A stretch of 64,000 nt of DNA from JAUYQR01 sp050632395. GTDB lineage: Bacteria > Pseudomonadota > Alphaproteobacteria > Rhodobacterales > Rhodobacteraceae. Below, one piece after another: positions 1 through 9,727 of this stretch (positions within the stretch are counted from its first letter, which is position 1; every line of letters starts with the position of its first letter). Under the pieces are notes generated by a model, which did no database searches, was not told where the DNA came from, and saw nothing but the letters and a program-made list of their open reading frames with translations. The stretch lies in NCBI RefSeq assembly GCF_050632395.1, contig NZ_CP192600.1, positions 3,720,001 to 3,784,000 of the forward strand, read 5' to 3'. The translations under genes and the position numbers were made by a program.

Positions 1-781
<781 letters not shown>

Positions 782-814
782 GGATCGCGGTCCCTCGGGG
801 TCTTGGCGGCGAGG

Positions 815-831
815 TGTCCCACCGTGGGACA
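815..831. repeat. Short perfect palindrome, copy 1
   Basis: TGTCCCACCGTGGGACA is a perfect dyad (8-1-8) in the gap between glpV and glpK. The same 17 bases recur at 34074-34090 inside a longer dyad downstream of leuA. A one-base loop makes a good DNA dyad but a poor RNA hairpin, so a protein-binding site or dispersed repeat is more likely than a terminator. Function unknown. Confidence 0.6.
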
Positions 832-912
832 TGCAGTGGCCGCTTTTCTTTTCAACGACTTAGCTGACGAATTAACACTCTGGTAAGCTCTTTGGCCGTT
901 TCATCTGTCTTG

Positions 913-970
913 AAATATCCCCGCCGGAGGCTTCCGTCAGATGCGGCAGGAGCCTCCGGCGGGGATATTT
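913..970. terminator. 20-bp perfect inverted repeat between glpV and glpK
   Basis: Arms at 913-932 and 951-970 are perfectly complementary over 20 bp, built on AGCCTCCGGCGGGGATATTT, with an 18-base loop. Each arm ends in an ATATTT run on its outer side, so it could terminate transcription in either direction. For the leftward glp transcript it sits 46 bases after the glpV stop and before glpK. Related CCGGAGG/ATATTT pieces occur near 17725, 32115 and 34190, so this may be two opposed copies of a dispersed terminator-like repeat. Confidence 0.6.
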
Positions 971-1015
971 TAGAACAGGTGAATGGGGGCGAGGTGAACC
1001 CGCCCCCCTCAAGCC

Positions 1016-2737
1016 TTAGTTCTGCCAGGACTTGATCAGCTCGTCGTAAGCGATCGTCTTGGGCTCTTCGTCCTCGTTCGCCAGCTTGGCGACCGGAGCG
1101 CCCGGCTGGTCGATCCAGTACTGGGCGTCCTTCACTTCGCCCATCTTCGGACCGATGTCGCCCTGCACGCCGGCGCGTTCGATCCGCTCCAGCACTTTTT
1201 CCTGCTCGGCGCAGAGGCTGTCCAGCGCTTCCTGCGGGGTTTTGGCACCCGACATGGCGTCGCCGATGTTCTGCCACCACAGCTGCGCCATCTTCGGGTA
1301 ATCCGGGATGTTGGTGCCGGTGGGCGACCACTGAACGCGGGCTGGCGAGCGGTAGAATTCGATCAGGCCGCCAAGTTTCGGAGCGCGTTCCGTGAAGTGC
1401 GGGCTGTCGATGGTGGACTGACGGACGAAGGTCAGGCCAACGTCAGACTTCTTCACGTCGACAGTCTTCGACGTGACGAACTGGGCGTAGAGCCATGCAG
1501 CCTGAGCGCGGTCCACCGGGGTGGACTTCATCAGGGTCCACGAACCCACGTCCTGATAGCCGATCTTCTGGCCGTTCTGCCAGTAGACGCCGTGCGGCGA
1601 GGGAGCCATGCGCCACTTGGGCGTGCCATCCTCGTTCATCACCGGGGTGCCGGGGACAACCGACGCTGCGGTGAAGGCGGTGTACCAGAACATCTGCTGG
1701 GCAATCGCGCCCTGGGCAGGAACCGGGCCGGCTTCGCCGAAGGTCATGCCTTGGGCTTCTGGCGGCGTGTACTTCTGCAGCCATTCGATCGCCTTGGTCA
1801 CGGCATAGACCGCCGCTGCGTCGTTGGTCGCACCACCACGGGTCACGCAAGAGCCGACCGGACGCGAGTTTTCGTCCACGCGAACGCCCCATTCGTCAAC
1901 CGGCAGGCCGTTCGGTTCGCCAACGTCGCCCATGCCGGCCATCGACATCCACGCATCGGTATAACGCCAGCCGAGCGAGGGGTCTTTCTTGCCGTAGTCC
2001 ATGTTGCCCCAGGCCGAGGTCGGCCCGCCCATGTAGGACATGTCGCGGCCGGTGAAGAACTCGGCGATGTCCTCGTAGGCCGACCAGTTGACCGGAACGC
2101 CGAGGTCGTAGCCATACTTGGCCTTGAAGTCGTCCTTGGTCTTCTGATCGTTGAACCAGTCGTAGCGGAACCAGTAGAGGTTCGCGAACTGCTGGTCGGG
2201 AAGCTGATACAGCTTGCCGTCTGGAGCGGTGGTGAACTTGGTGCCGATGAAGTCGGCGAGATCCAGGTTCGGGTTGGTGACGGCGGCGCCTTCGCCGGCC
2301 ATCCAGTCGGTCAGGTTGCGAACCTGCTGATAGCGCCAGTGGGTGCCGATCAGGTCAGAGTCGTTGATGTAGGCGTCATAGATGTTTTCGCCCGACTGCA
2401 TCTGCGTCTGCAGCTTTTCGACGACGTCGCCTTCACCTATCAGGTCATGGGTGACCTTGATGCCGGTGATCGCGGTGAAGGCCGGGGCCAGCACCTTGGA
2501 TTCGTAGCTGTGCGTGTCGATGGTTTCGGACACGACCTTGATTTCCATGCCTGCATAGGGCTTGGCCGCGTCGATGAACCATTGCATCTCGGCTTCTTGT
2601 CCGGCGCGGTCGAGCGTCGAAAGATCGCCGATCTCGGTATCAAGAAACGCCTTTGCGGCCTCGATGTCTGCCCAGGCGGGCAGGCCCAAGGCCATCAGCG
2701 CAAGCGCCATGGCGGTTGTGGTCTGGCGTAGTCTCAT
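1016..2737 (-). CDS. glpV: Glycerol ABC transporter, periplasmic substrate-binding protein
   Basis: Periplasmic solute-binding subunit, 573 residues, long for the family as usual for GlpV-type proteins. The ATG at 2737 follows a GGGAGGAAT ribosome site and opens a signal peptide (MRLRQTTTAMALALMALG, likely cleavage after AWA). Upstream in-frame codons lie in glpU and are not used. Position after two ATPases, two permeases and the small membrane protein matches the glycerol importer of Rhizobium leguminosarum (GlpSTPQUV), where GlpV binds glycerol. An 89-base gap separates it from glpU, unlike the overlapping genes upstream, allowing separate control of this abundant subunit. Glycerol as ligand is inferred from the flanking glpD, glpK and glpR. 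Confidence 0.92.
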   Translation of the reverse strand: MRLRQTTTAMALALMALGLPAWADIEAAKAFLDTEIGDLSTLDRAGQEAEMQWFIDAAKPYAGMEIKVVSETIDTHSYESKVLAPAFTAITGIKVTHDLIGEGDVVEKLQTQMQSGENIYDAYINDSDLIGTHWRYQQVRNLTDWMAGEGAAVTNPNLDLADFIGTKFTTAPDGKLYQLPDQQFANLYWFRYDWFNDQKTKDDFKAKYGYDLGVPVNWSAYEDIAEFFTGRDMSYMGGPTSAWGNMDYGKKDPSLGWRYTDAWMSMAGMGDVGEPNGLPVDEWGVRVDENSRPVGSCVTRGGATNDAAAVYAVTKAIEWLQKYTPPEAQGMTFGEAGPVPAQGAIAQQMFWYTAFTAASVVPGTPVMNEDGTPKWRMAPSPHGVYWQNGQKIGYQDVGSWTLMKSTPVDRAQAAWLYAQFVTSKTVDVKKSDVGLTFVRQSTIDSPHFTERAPKLGGLIEFYRSPARVQWSPTGTNIPDYPKMAQLWWQNIGDAMSGAKTPQEALDSLCAEQEKVLERIERAGVQGDIGPKMGEVKDAQYWIDQPGAPVAKLANEDEEPKTIAYDELIKSWQN

Positions 2738-2826
2738 GTGATTCCTCCCAGAATGTTGAGACGTTCTTACAATCGTCTTGCCTTCGGGCGGGGTGTTGGC
2801 CCCCGCCCGGAAGCGGTTTTTCCCGG

Positions 2827-3231
2827 TCACACCCAGCGGAACACCGCAGCGACGTAGACCAGGCAAAGGATCAGCGCGCCGGTCAGTGGGGCGCCGAAGA
2901 AGAAGAGCCAGCCAAGGCAGATGAAGGCCGAGCCCAAGAGCGAGATGAAAAGCCTGTCGCCGCGCGTGGTTTCGATGCGCAGGATGCCGACGCGGGGGGT
3001 CTCTGGCCAGCGGATCGCCAGAAGCGTGAAGGTGATCAGAAGGCAGGCGATGATGAAGAAGAAAAGGGCGACCGGAAAGCTCCACGCCATCCAGAAGCCG
3101 GGGATCAGTTGCCCGGTCCATTCGCGCACCCCGTCGGCGTCGGTGGGGACAGCCCAGAGCAGGAAGGCGAGGATCGCGGCCATCAGAGCGGCGAGGGCTG
3201 CGTAGAGGGTATTCCAGCGGCTGGCGGTCAT
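2827..3231 (-). CDS. glpU: Small membrane protein of the glycerol transporter (DUF2160, GlpU)
   Basis: 134-residue integral membrane protein with about four hydrophobic segments. It begins MTASRWNTLYAALAALM at ATG 3231, whose A is shared with the glpQ stop (TGATG). This is the GlpU/DUF2160 partner found only next to this class of glycerol ABC transporter; its precise role is not established. The real start is the coupled one: the frame stays open far upstream through glpQ, but that stretch is a shadow. Confidence 0.85.
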   Translation of the reverse strand: MTASRWNTLYAALAALMAAILAFLLWAVPTDADGVREWTGQLIPGFWMAWSFPVALFFFIIACLLITFTLLAIRWPETPRVGILRIETTRGDRLFISLLGSAFICLGWLFFFGAPLTGALILCLVYVAAVFRWV

Positions 3232-4033
3232 CACACCCTTCCCAGGGCAAAGCCCTTGGCGATGTAGTTGCGGACGAAGTAGATCACGAGGGCCCCCGGA
3301 ACGATGGTCAGCACCCCGGCGGCGGCGAGGACGCCCCAGTCCATGCCCGAGGCCGAGACCGTGCGGGTCATCGTGGCGGCGATGGGTTTGGCGTCGGTCG
3401 TGGTGAGGGTGCGTGCGAGAAGAAGTTCGATCCACGAGAACATGAAGCAGAAGAAGGCGGTGACGCCGATGCCGCTGGCGATCAGCGGCATGAAGATCTT
3501 CACGAAGAATTTGGGGAACGAATAGCCGTCGATGTAGGCGGTTTCGTCGATTTCCTTCGGCACACCGCGCATGAAGCCTTCGAGGATCCAAACCGCGAGG
3601 GGGACGTTGAAAAGGCAATGCGCGAGTGCGACGGCGATGTGCGTGTCGATCAGGCCGAAGGCGGAGTAAAGCTGGAAGAACGGCAGCGCGAACACCGCGG
3701 GCGGGGCCATGCGGTTGGTCAGAAGCCAGAAAAACAGGTGCTTGTCGCCCATGAAGTTGTAGCGCGAGAAGGCGTAGGCGGCGGGAAGGGCGACGGCAAG
3801 CGAGATGATCACGTTCATCGTGACGTAGATCATCGAGTTGACGTAGCCCATGTACCAAGAGGGGTCGGTCAGGATGGTGACGTAGTTCTGCAGCGTCAGG
3901 TTCTGCGGGAAGAGCGAGAAGGTCGAAGTGATCTCGGTGTTGGTCTTCAGGCTCATGTTGATCAGCCAGTAGATCGGGATCAGCAGGAACAGCAGGTAAA
4001 GCGTCATCACGACGGCGGAGGATTTGATGCGCA

Positions 4034-4034
<1 letters not shown>
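3231..4034 (-). CDS. glpQ: Glycerol ABC transporter permease 2
   Basis: Inner-membrane permease, 267 residues, MalG-like family. Starts MRIKSSAVVMTLYLLFLLIPIYW at ATG 4034, overlapping the glpP stop as TGATG, and ends overlapping glpU in the same way. Six membrane segments are visible. The EAA-type cytoplasmic loop for ATPase docking reads IDETAYIDGYSFPKFF. A longer open frame upstream to 4754 is antisense noise within glpP. Not to be confused with the unrelated glycerophosphodiester phosphodiesterase also called GlpQ in enterobacteria. Confidence 0.9.
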
Positions 4035-4905
<871 letters not shown>

Positions 4906-4906
<1 letters not shown>

Positions 4907-5976
4907 CAGACCGTCCCTCCCTGCACGCGCCAGTCGTCGGCGTAGACGTTGATCCGGCCCGGCGCGAAGGTGACGCGCGGATCGGCGGGAAGCGACATGC
5001 CTTCGGGCAGGATCGCGTTCAGGGGCTGGCCATTCAGGCTGGCGCGGACGATGCGGTGGCGACCGACATCCTCGACCCGCTTCACGGCGACGGGCATTCC
5101 TTCGTCCCCAAGGACCACATATTCAGGACGGATGCCGATCTGGGTGCGGCCCTTGATTGGCCCATAGGCCGCACCCAAAGACACCGTGGCGCCTTGCAGG
5201 CGCGCCTCGGTGCCGGTCACTTCGGCGTCGAATAGGTTCATCCCCGGCGAGCCGATGAAATAGCCGACGAAGGTATGCGCCGGCGTTTCGAAGAGTTCTT
5301 CCGGAGTGCCCATCTGCACGACGCGGCCGTCATACATGACGACGACCTTGTCGGCGAAGGTCAGCGCCTCGGTCTGGTCGTGGGTGACGTAGATCATGGT
5401 GTGGCCGAACTGACGGTGCAGTTGTTTCAACTGGGTGCGCAGTTCCCATTTCATGTGCGGGTCGATGACGGTCAGCGGTTCGTCGAAAAGGATGGCGTTC
5501 ACGTCTTCGCGCACCATTCCGCGACCGAGCGAGATCTTCTGCTTGGCGTCGGCAGTCAGGCCGCGCGCCTTGCGGTTCAGGATGTCTTCCATCCCGATCA
5601 TCTGGGCGATCTGGTTCACGCGCTTGGCGATGTAGGCGGCATCCATGCCGCGATTTCGCAACGGGAACGACAGGTTGTCGCGCACCGTCATGGTGTCGTA
5701 GACGACCGGAAACTGGAACACCTGCGCAATGTTGCGTTCGGTCGTCGCGGCATCGGTCACGTCGCGTTCACCAAAGAGGACGCGGCCCTGCGACGGGCGG
5801 ACGAGGCCGGAAATGATGTTGAGAAGTGTGGTCTTGCCGCAGCCCGACGAGCCCAGAAGCGCATAGGCGCCGCCATCCTGCCAGACGTGATCCATTTCCT
5901 TCAGCGCGTAGTCAGCTTCGGATTTCGGAGTGGCGGAGTAGCTGTGCGCCAGTTTTGAAAGGGTGATCTGGGACAT
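4906..5976 (-). CDS. glpT: Glycerol ABC transporter ATPase with degenerate signature motif
   Basis: Cytoplasmic ATPase subunit, 356 residues, UgpC/MalK-like with a C-terminal TOBE-type region. Walker A GSSGCGKT is at 42-49, Walker B AILFDEP at 161-167, and the switch histidine in YVTHDQ at 199. The ABC signature, normally LSGGQ, reads LTADAKQK at 140-147. The companion GlpS has a normal signature but lacks the switch histidine, so one of the two composite ATP sites looks degenerate. It follows glpS with no gap and overlaps glpP by one base. Unrelated to the glycerol-3-phosphate antiporter named GlpT in E. coli. Confidence 0.92.
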
Positions 5977-7065
5977 TCAGGCCGCCATCGCATAAGGGGC
6001 CGGGGCAGCAAGGCGACCCTCGGCATCGAAGAGGTAGACGTGCGCGGGATCGAGGAAAATCGAGACCTGAGAGCCGGGCTCCAACTGATGCACGCCGTAG
6101 ACGAGGCCGACCCATTTGTCGGAGCCGTGCGTCAGGTGGACGAAGGTTTCCGAGCCAGTGATTTCCGTCACGCCAAGGGTGCAGCGGAATTCGACTGCTT
6201 CGCCGGAGTGGCGGTTCAGGGTGATGTGGTTGGCGCGGAAACCGGCCTGATAGGTACCATCGGGGATCGCGGCGAAGGGGCCGGTTGCGGGGGCATGCGC
6301 CGCGCCTGCGAATGTCAGGCGAGCGCCGTCCTTGCGGGAGGGGATGAAGTTCATCGGCGGATCGGAGAAGACGCGCGCGGTCGTCGCATCGGCGGGCTGG
6401 CGGTAAACGTGCGGCGTGGGGCCGAACTGGGTAACGCTGCCTTCCCAGAGGGTTGCGGTATTGCCGCCCAAGAGGAGGGCTTCTTCGGGTTCGGTGGTGG
6501 CGTAGACGAAGATTGCGCCGGACGCCTCGAAAATGCGGGGGATTTCGATGCGCAGTTCTTCGCGCAGCTTGTAGTCGAGGTTGGCGAGGGGTTCATCCAG
6601 AAGGACGAGGCCCGCACCTTTCACCAGCGCGCGGGCAAGGGCGCAGCGCTGCTGCTGGCCGCCCGACAGCTCCAGGGGTTTGCGTTGCAGCATCGGCGTC
6701 AGTTTCAGCATTTCGGCGGTCTCGCGCACGGCGCGGTCAACCTCGGCCGACGATTTGCCCATCAGACGCATCGGCGAGGCGATGTTGTCGTAGACGGTCA
6801 TTGCCGGGTAGTTGATGAACTGCTGGTAGACCATTGCGACCTTGCGGTCCTGCACGCGCTGGCCGGTGACATCCTGGCCCTGCCACAGGATGCGGCCGGT
6901 GGTCGGCTTGTCGAGCCCCGCCATCAGGCGCATCAGGCTGGTCTTGCCTGCCGAGGTTGGCCCGAGAAGGACGTTCATCGTGCCGTTTTCCAACGTGAGG
7001 CTGGTGGGGTGGATATGCGCCCTGCCCCCGACCGACCGCGACACGCCTTGCAGTTCAAGTGACAT
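5977..7065 (-). CDS. glpS: Glycerol ABC transporter ATPase with missing switch histidine
   Basis: Second cytoplasmic ATPase, 362 residues, with C-terminal TOBE-type region. Walker A GPTSAGKT at 35-42, canonical signature LSGGQQQR at 133-140, and Walker B VLLDEP at 154-159 are intact. The H-loop reads YATTEPEEA at 188-196, with Thr191 where MalK-like ATPases have histidine (YVTHDQ). It pairs with GlpT, and the two importer ATPases thus carry complementary defects. Starts at ATG 7065, ten bases after glpD, and abuts glpT. Confidence 0.92.
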   Translation of the reverse strand: MSLELQGVSRSVGGRAHIHPTSLTLENGTMNVLLGPTSAGKTSLMRLMAGLDKPTTGRILWQGQDVTGQRVQDRKVAMVYQQFINYPAMTVYDNIASPMRLMGKSSAEVDRAVRETAEMLKLTPMLQRKPLELSGGQQQRCALARALVKGAGLVLLDEPLANLDYKLREELRIEIPRIFEASGAIFVYATTEPEEALLLGGNTATLWEGSVTQFGPTPHVYRQPADATTARVFSDPPMNFIPSRKDGARLTFAGAAHAPATGPFAAIPDGTYQAGFRANHITLNRHSGEAVEFRCTLGVTEITGSETFVHLTHGSDKWVGLVYGVHQLEPGSQVSIFLDPAHVYLFDAEGRLAAPAPYAMAA

Positions 7066-7075
7066 TCATCGCCCC

Positions 7076-8680
7076 CTATTCCGCCGCCGGGCTGATCGCC
7101 CGCGACGTGGTGCCTGAGCCGTTCATCTGCATGAATTGATCGAGCGCCGTGATCTGATCCTGCGTCATCCGAAGCCCAAGTTTTGACCGGCGCCAGACAA
7201 CGTCTGCTGCGGAGGTCGCGTATTCTTTCGAGATCAGCCAGCGCACTTCGGCCTCGGTCAGGGTGGCGCCGAAGTCGGTGCCAAGCGCGGCCGGAGTGCC
7301 AGCGTTGCCAAGGATGAGGAATGCGTCGGTGCCATAGGCGCGGATCATCCGGCCGGCCCAGTAGGGCGTGAGGAAGGAATATTGCGCGCTGAGTTTCGCG
7401 GTCAGCGCGGCCACGCCGTCAACCGGGAAGTCGCCTCCGGGAAGTGGAACGCGGGCAGTCCAGGCGGGCTTGGCCTTGGGGAAGAACGGGTGGAGTTTTT
7501 CGAGCGCGGATTCGGCGAGGCGGCGGTATGTGGTGATCTTGCCACCGAACACGTTCAGAAGCGGCGCGCCGGTGTCATCCAGGCTGAGGACGTAGTCGCG
7601 CGTCGCAGCCGTTGCCGATTTCGCCCCGTCATTGTAGAGGGGGCGAACGCCTGAGTAGGTCCACACCACATCGTCTTTTGTGACTGGCTTGGCGAAGTAT
7701 TGCGATGCGAAGGCGAGCAGGTAATCGCGTTCTTCGTCGGTGCAGACAGCTTCTTTCGGGGCGCCCTTGTGATCCTTGTCGGTGGTGCCGATCAGCGTGA
7801 AGTCCTGCTCATACGGGATGGCAAAGATGATGCGGCCATCGGTGCCCTGAAAGAAATAGCAGCGGTCGTGGTCGAAGAGTTTCTTCGTGACGATATGGCT
7901 GCCGCGGACAAGGCGGACCCCTTCGGACGAATTGATGCGGGCCACGTTGCGGATGATATCCTCAACCCAGGGGCCACCGGCGTTGACCAAGGCGCGTGCC
8001 TGATGGTGGTGGCGGCCGTCGGGGCCTTCGGTGGTGAGGTGCCACAGGTCGCCCTGCCGTTCGGCGGTGACAACCTTGGTGCGGGTCATGATACGCGCGC
8101 CACGCTGGGCGGCGTCACGGGCGTTCAGGGCGACGAGGCGGGAGTCTTCGACCCAGCAGTCGGAATATTCGAAGGCGCGGCGGAATTCGGGCTTAAGCGG
8201 CTTGCCGGCGGGGTCGGAGGTGAGGTCGAGGCTGCGGGCGGCGGGCAGGATCTTGCGGCCACCCATCGTGTCATACATGAAAAGCCCAAGCCGGATCAGC
8301 CAGGCCGGGCGGCGACCCTTGGCCCAAGGCATCACCCAGCGCAGCAGGCGCGAGGTGGGCGTGTCGGATTCGAAACGCATTCCCGGCGACAGCGGCAGCA
8401 CGAAACGCATCGGCCACGAGATGTGGGGCATCGCCACCAAGAGGGTTTCGCGTTCTTCGAGGGCTTCGCGCACGAGGCGGAATTCGAAGTATTCAAGGTA
8501 GCGCAGACCGCCGTGAAACAGCTTGGTCGAGGCGGAGGACGTGCCTTGGGCAAGGTCGCCCTGTTCGGCCAGCGTCACCGACAGGCCACGGCCCGTCGCG
8601 TCGCGGGCGATGCCGCAACCGTTGATGCCACCACCAATGATGAAGAGATCGCTGACGATCCCTGCCGAAGTCGATGTCAC
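7076..8680 (-). CDS. glpD: Aerobic glycerol-3-phosphate dehydrogenase
   Basis: FAD-dependent, membrane-associated oxidation of sn-glycerol 3-phosphate to dihydroxyacetone phosphate, delivering electrons to the quinone pool. 534 residues, full length. The FAD-binding GGGINGCGIARDATGRG lies near the N-terminus, with TKLFHGGLRYLEYFE downstream as in all GlpD proteins. The start is a GTG at 8680 with a GGAGGAAA ribosome site eight bases upstream. First gene of the leftward operon, read away from glpR with the putative operator between them. Confidence 0.96.
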   Translation of the reverse strand: MTSTSAGIVSDLFIIGGGINGCGIARDATGRGLSVTLAEQGDLAQGTSSASTKLFHGGLRYLEYFEFRLVREALEERETLLVAMPHISWPMRFVLPLSPGMRFESDTPTSRLLRWVMPWAKGRRPAWLIRLGLFMYDTMGGRKILPAARSLDLTSDPAGKPLKPEFRRAFEYSDCWVEDSRLVALNARDAAQRGARIMTRTKVVTAERQGDLWHLTTEGPDGRHHHQARALVNAGGPWVEDIIRNVARINSSEGVRLVRGSHIVTKKLFDHDRCYFFQGTDGRIIFAIPYEQDFTLIGTTDKDHKGAPKEAVCTDEERDYLLAFASQYFAKPVTKDDVVWTYSGVRPLYNDGAKSATAATRDYVLSLDDTGAPLLNVFGGKITTYRRLAESALEKLHPFFPKAKPAWTARVPLPGGDFPVDGVAALTAKLSAQYSFLTPYWAGRMIRAYGTDAFLILGNAGTPAALGTDFGATLTEAEVRWLISKEYATSAADVVWRRSKLGLRMTQDQITALDQFMQMNGSGTTSRAISPAAE

Positions 8681-8741
8681 TGTGGGTTTCCTCCCCGGGC
8701 GGTAGAAGGGCTGATCGTCACGATTCCGTCAACCGCTTTAT

Positions 8742-8780
8742 TCGTTTATGCGCGGTTTTTTTGAAACCGAACATAAACGA
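8742..8780. promoter_or_regulatory. 39-bp compound inverted repeat, candidate GlpR operator
   Basis: Two nested inverted repeats share one centre at 8761: TCGTTTATG (8742-8750) with CATAAACGA (8772-8780), and CGGTTT (8753-8758) with AAACCG (8764-8769). It sits in the glpR-glpD divergent region. Two GGAAACG direct repeats follow at about 8825-8840. DeoR/GlpR-family repressors often bind repeats containing TTCG or AAACGA, so a GlpR operator is the best inference. A transcribed hairpin is the alternative. Confidence 0.45.
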
Positions 8781-8928
8781 GCAGCAAGGACCGGAAATTC
8801 TGCACTAGCAACGCTGCATTGCGGCGGAAACGTTGGAAACGAAAATCCGCGCGCGTCACAAAAACACTGACAGCCGCTTCGCGCCGTGGCAGAACCGAAA
8901 GGGTGACAAACCGAAGAACGAGGAAACT

Positions 8929-9693
8929 GTGGCGCTCAGCTTCCGTCAGACAGAGATACTGGAGCTGGCCCGCGCAGAGGGGCGCGTGGCAGTAGAGGAT
9001 CTGGCGCAGCGTTTCGACGTGACGCTGCAAACCATCCGCCGCGACCTTTCAGATCTTGCGGATGCGGGCCACCTTGACCGCGTGCATGGCGGCGCGGTGG
9101 TGCGAACCGGCGTGGCAAACATCGGCTACGAGGCGCGGCGGCGGATGAACGAGGCGGCGAAGGCCGCGATCGCGCGGGCCTGCGCGGCGGCGATCCCCGA
9201 CAATTGCAGCCTGATCATGAACCTTGGAACCACCACCGAGGCCGTCGCGCGCGAGTTGCTGACCCACCGCAACATCACCGTCATCACCAACAACATGAAC
9301 GTGGCGAACATCCTTGTCGCCAATCCGGGGTGTGAGATTGTGGTGGCGGGCGGCGCGCTGCGCCGTACCGATGGCGGTTTGGTCGGCGAGTTGACGACGC
9401 AGTTCTTCGAGCAGTTCAAGGTGGATTACGCGGTGATCGGGGTATCGGCACTGGACCGCGACGGCGATCTGCTGGATTTCGATCTTGCCGAAGTGCGGGT
9501 GTCGAAGGCGATCATACGGCAATCACGCAAGGTGCATCTGGTTTGTGACCATTCCAAGCTGGATCGTTCTGCGCCAGCACGGCTTGCTTCGCTTTCAGAG
9601 ATCACGACGATGTTCACGGACCGGCCGCTGCCCGCCGATCTGGCGCGCAAGTGCGAGGGCTGGGAGACCGAGGTGAGCGTCGCAGAGGTGTAG
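8929..9693 (+). CDS. glpR: DeoR-family glycerol-3-phosphate regulon repressor
   Basis: DNA-binding repressor that, in this family, is released by glycerol 3-phosphate. The chosen start is GTG 8929 with GAGGA upstream, giving 254 residues, the usual size. An in-frame ATG at 8833 would add 32 charged residues not typical of the family. The N-terminal DeoR helix-turn-helix is RQTEILELARAEGRVAVEDL followed by FDVTLQTIRRDLSDL. The C-terminal sugar-phosphate-binding domain includes MNLGTTTEAVARELL and the conserved DHSKLDRSAPARL. Divergent from glpD. The stop lies inside a terminator stem shared with the convergent gene. Confidence 0.93.
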   Translation: MALSFRQTEILELARAEGRVAVEDLAQRFDVTLQTIRRDLSDLADAGHLDRVHGGAVVRTGVANIGYEARRRMNEAAKAAIARACAAAIPDNCSLIMNLGTTTEAVARELLTHRNITVITNNMNVANILVANPGCEIVVAGGALRRTDGGLVGELTTQFFEQFKVDYAVIGVSALDRDGDLLDFDLAEVRVSKAIIRQSRKVHLVCDHSKLDRSAPARLASLSEITTMFTDRPLPADLARKCEGWETEVSVAEV

Positions 9694-9713
9694 GGCGCAC
9701 AACCTGCGCCCTA
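9691..9713. terminator. Bidirectional terminator-like hairpin between convergent genes
   Basis: TAGGGCGCA (9691-9699) pairs perfectly with TGCGCCCTA (9705-9713) around a five-base loop. It lies between the end of glpR, whose TAG is the first three bases of the stem, and the convergent gene ending at 9728. No long T-run follows on either side, so it may act as a stabilising or Rho-assisted end. Confidence 0.55.
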
Positions 9714-9727
9714 CGGGTGTTGACACC

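Noticed and set aside
852..1331. Possible gene between glpV and glpK on the minus strand
   Set aside because: It runs through the 20-bp inverted repeat and overlaps glpV out of frame; no conserved content.
1397..2731. Open frame of 444 codons on the plus strand
   Set aside because: Antisense to glpV, whose signal peptide, size and context are clear.
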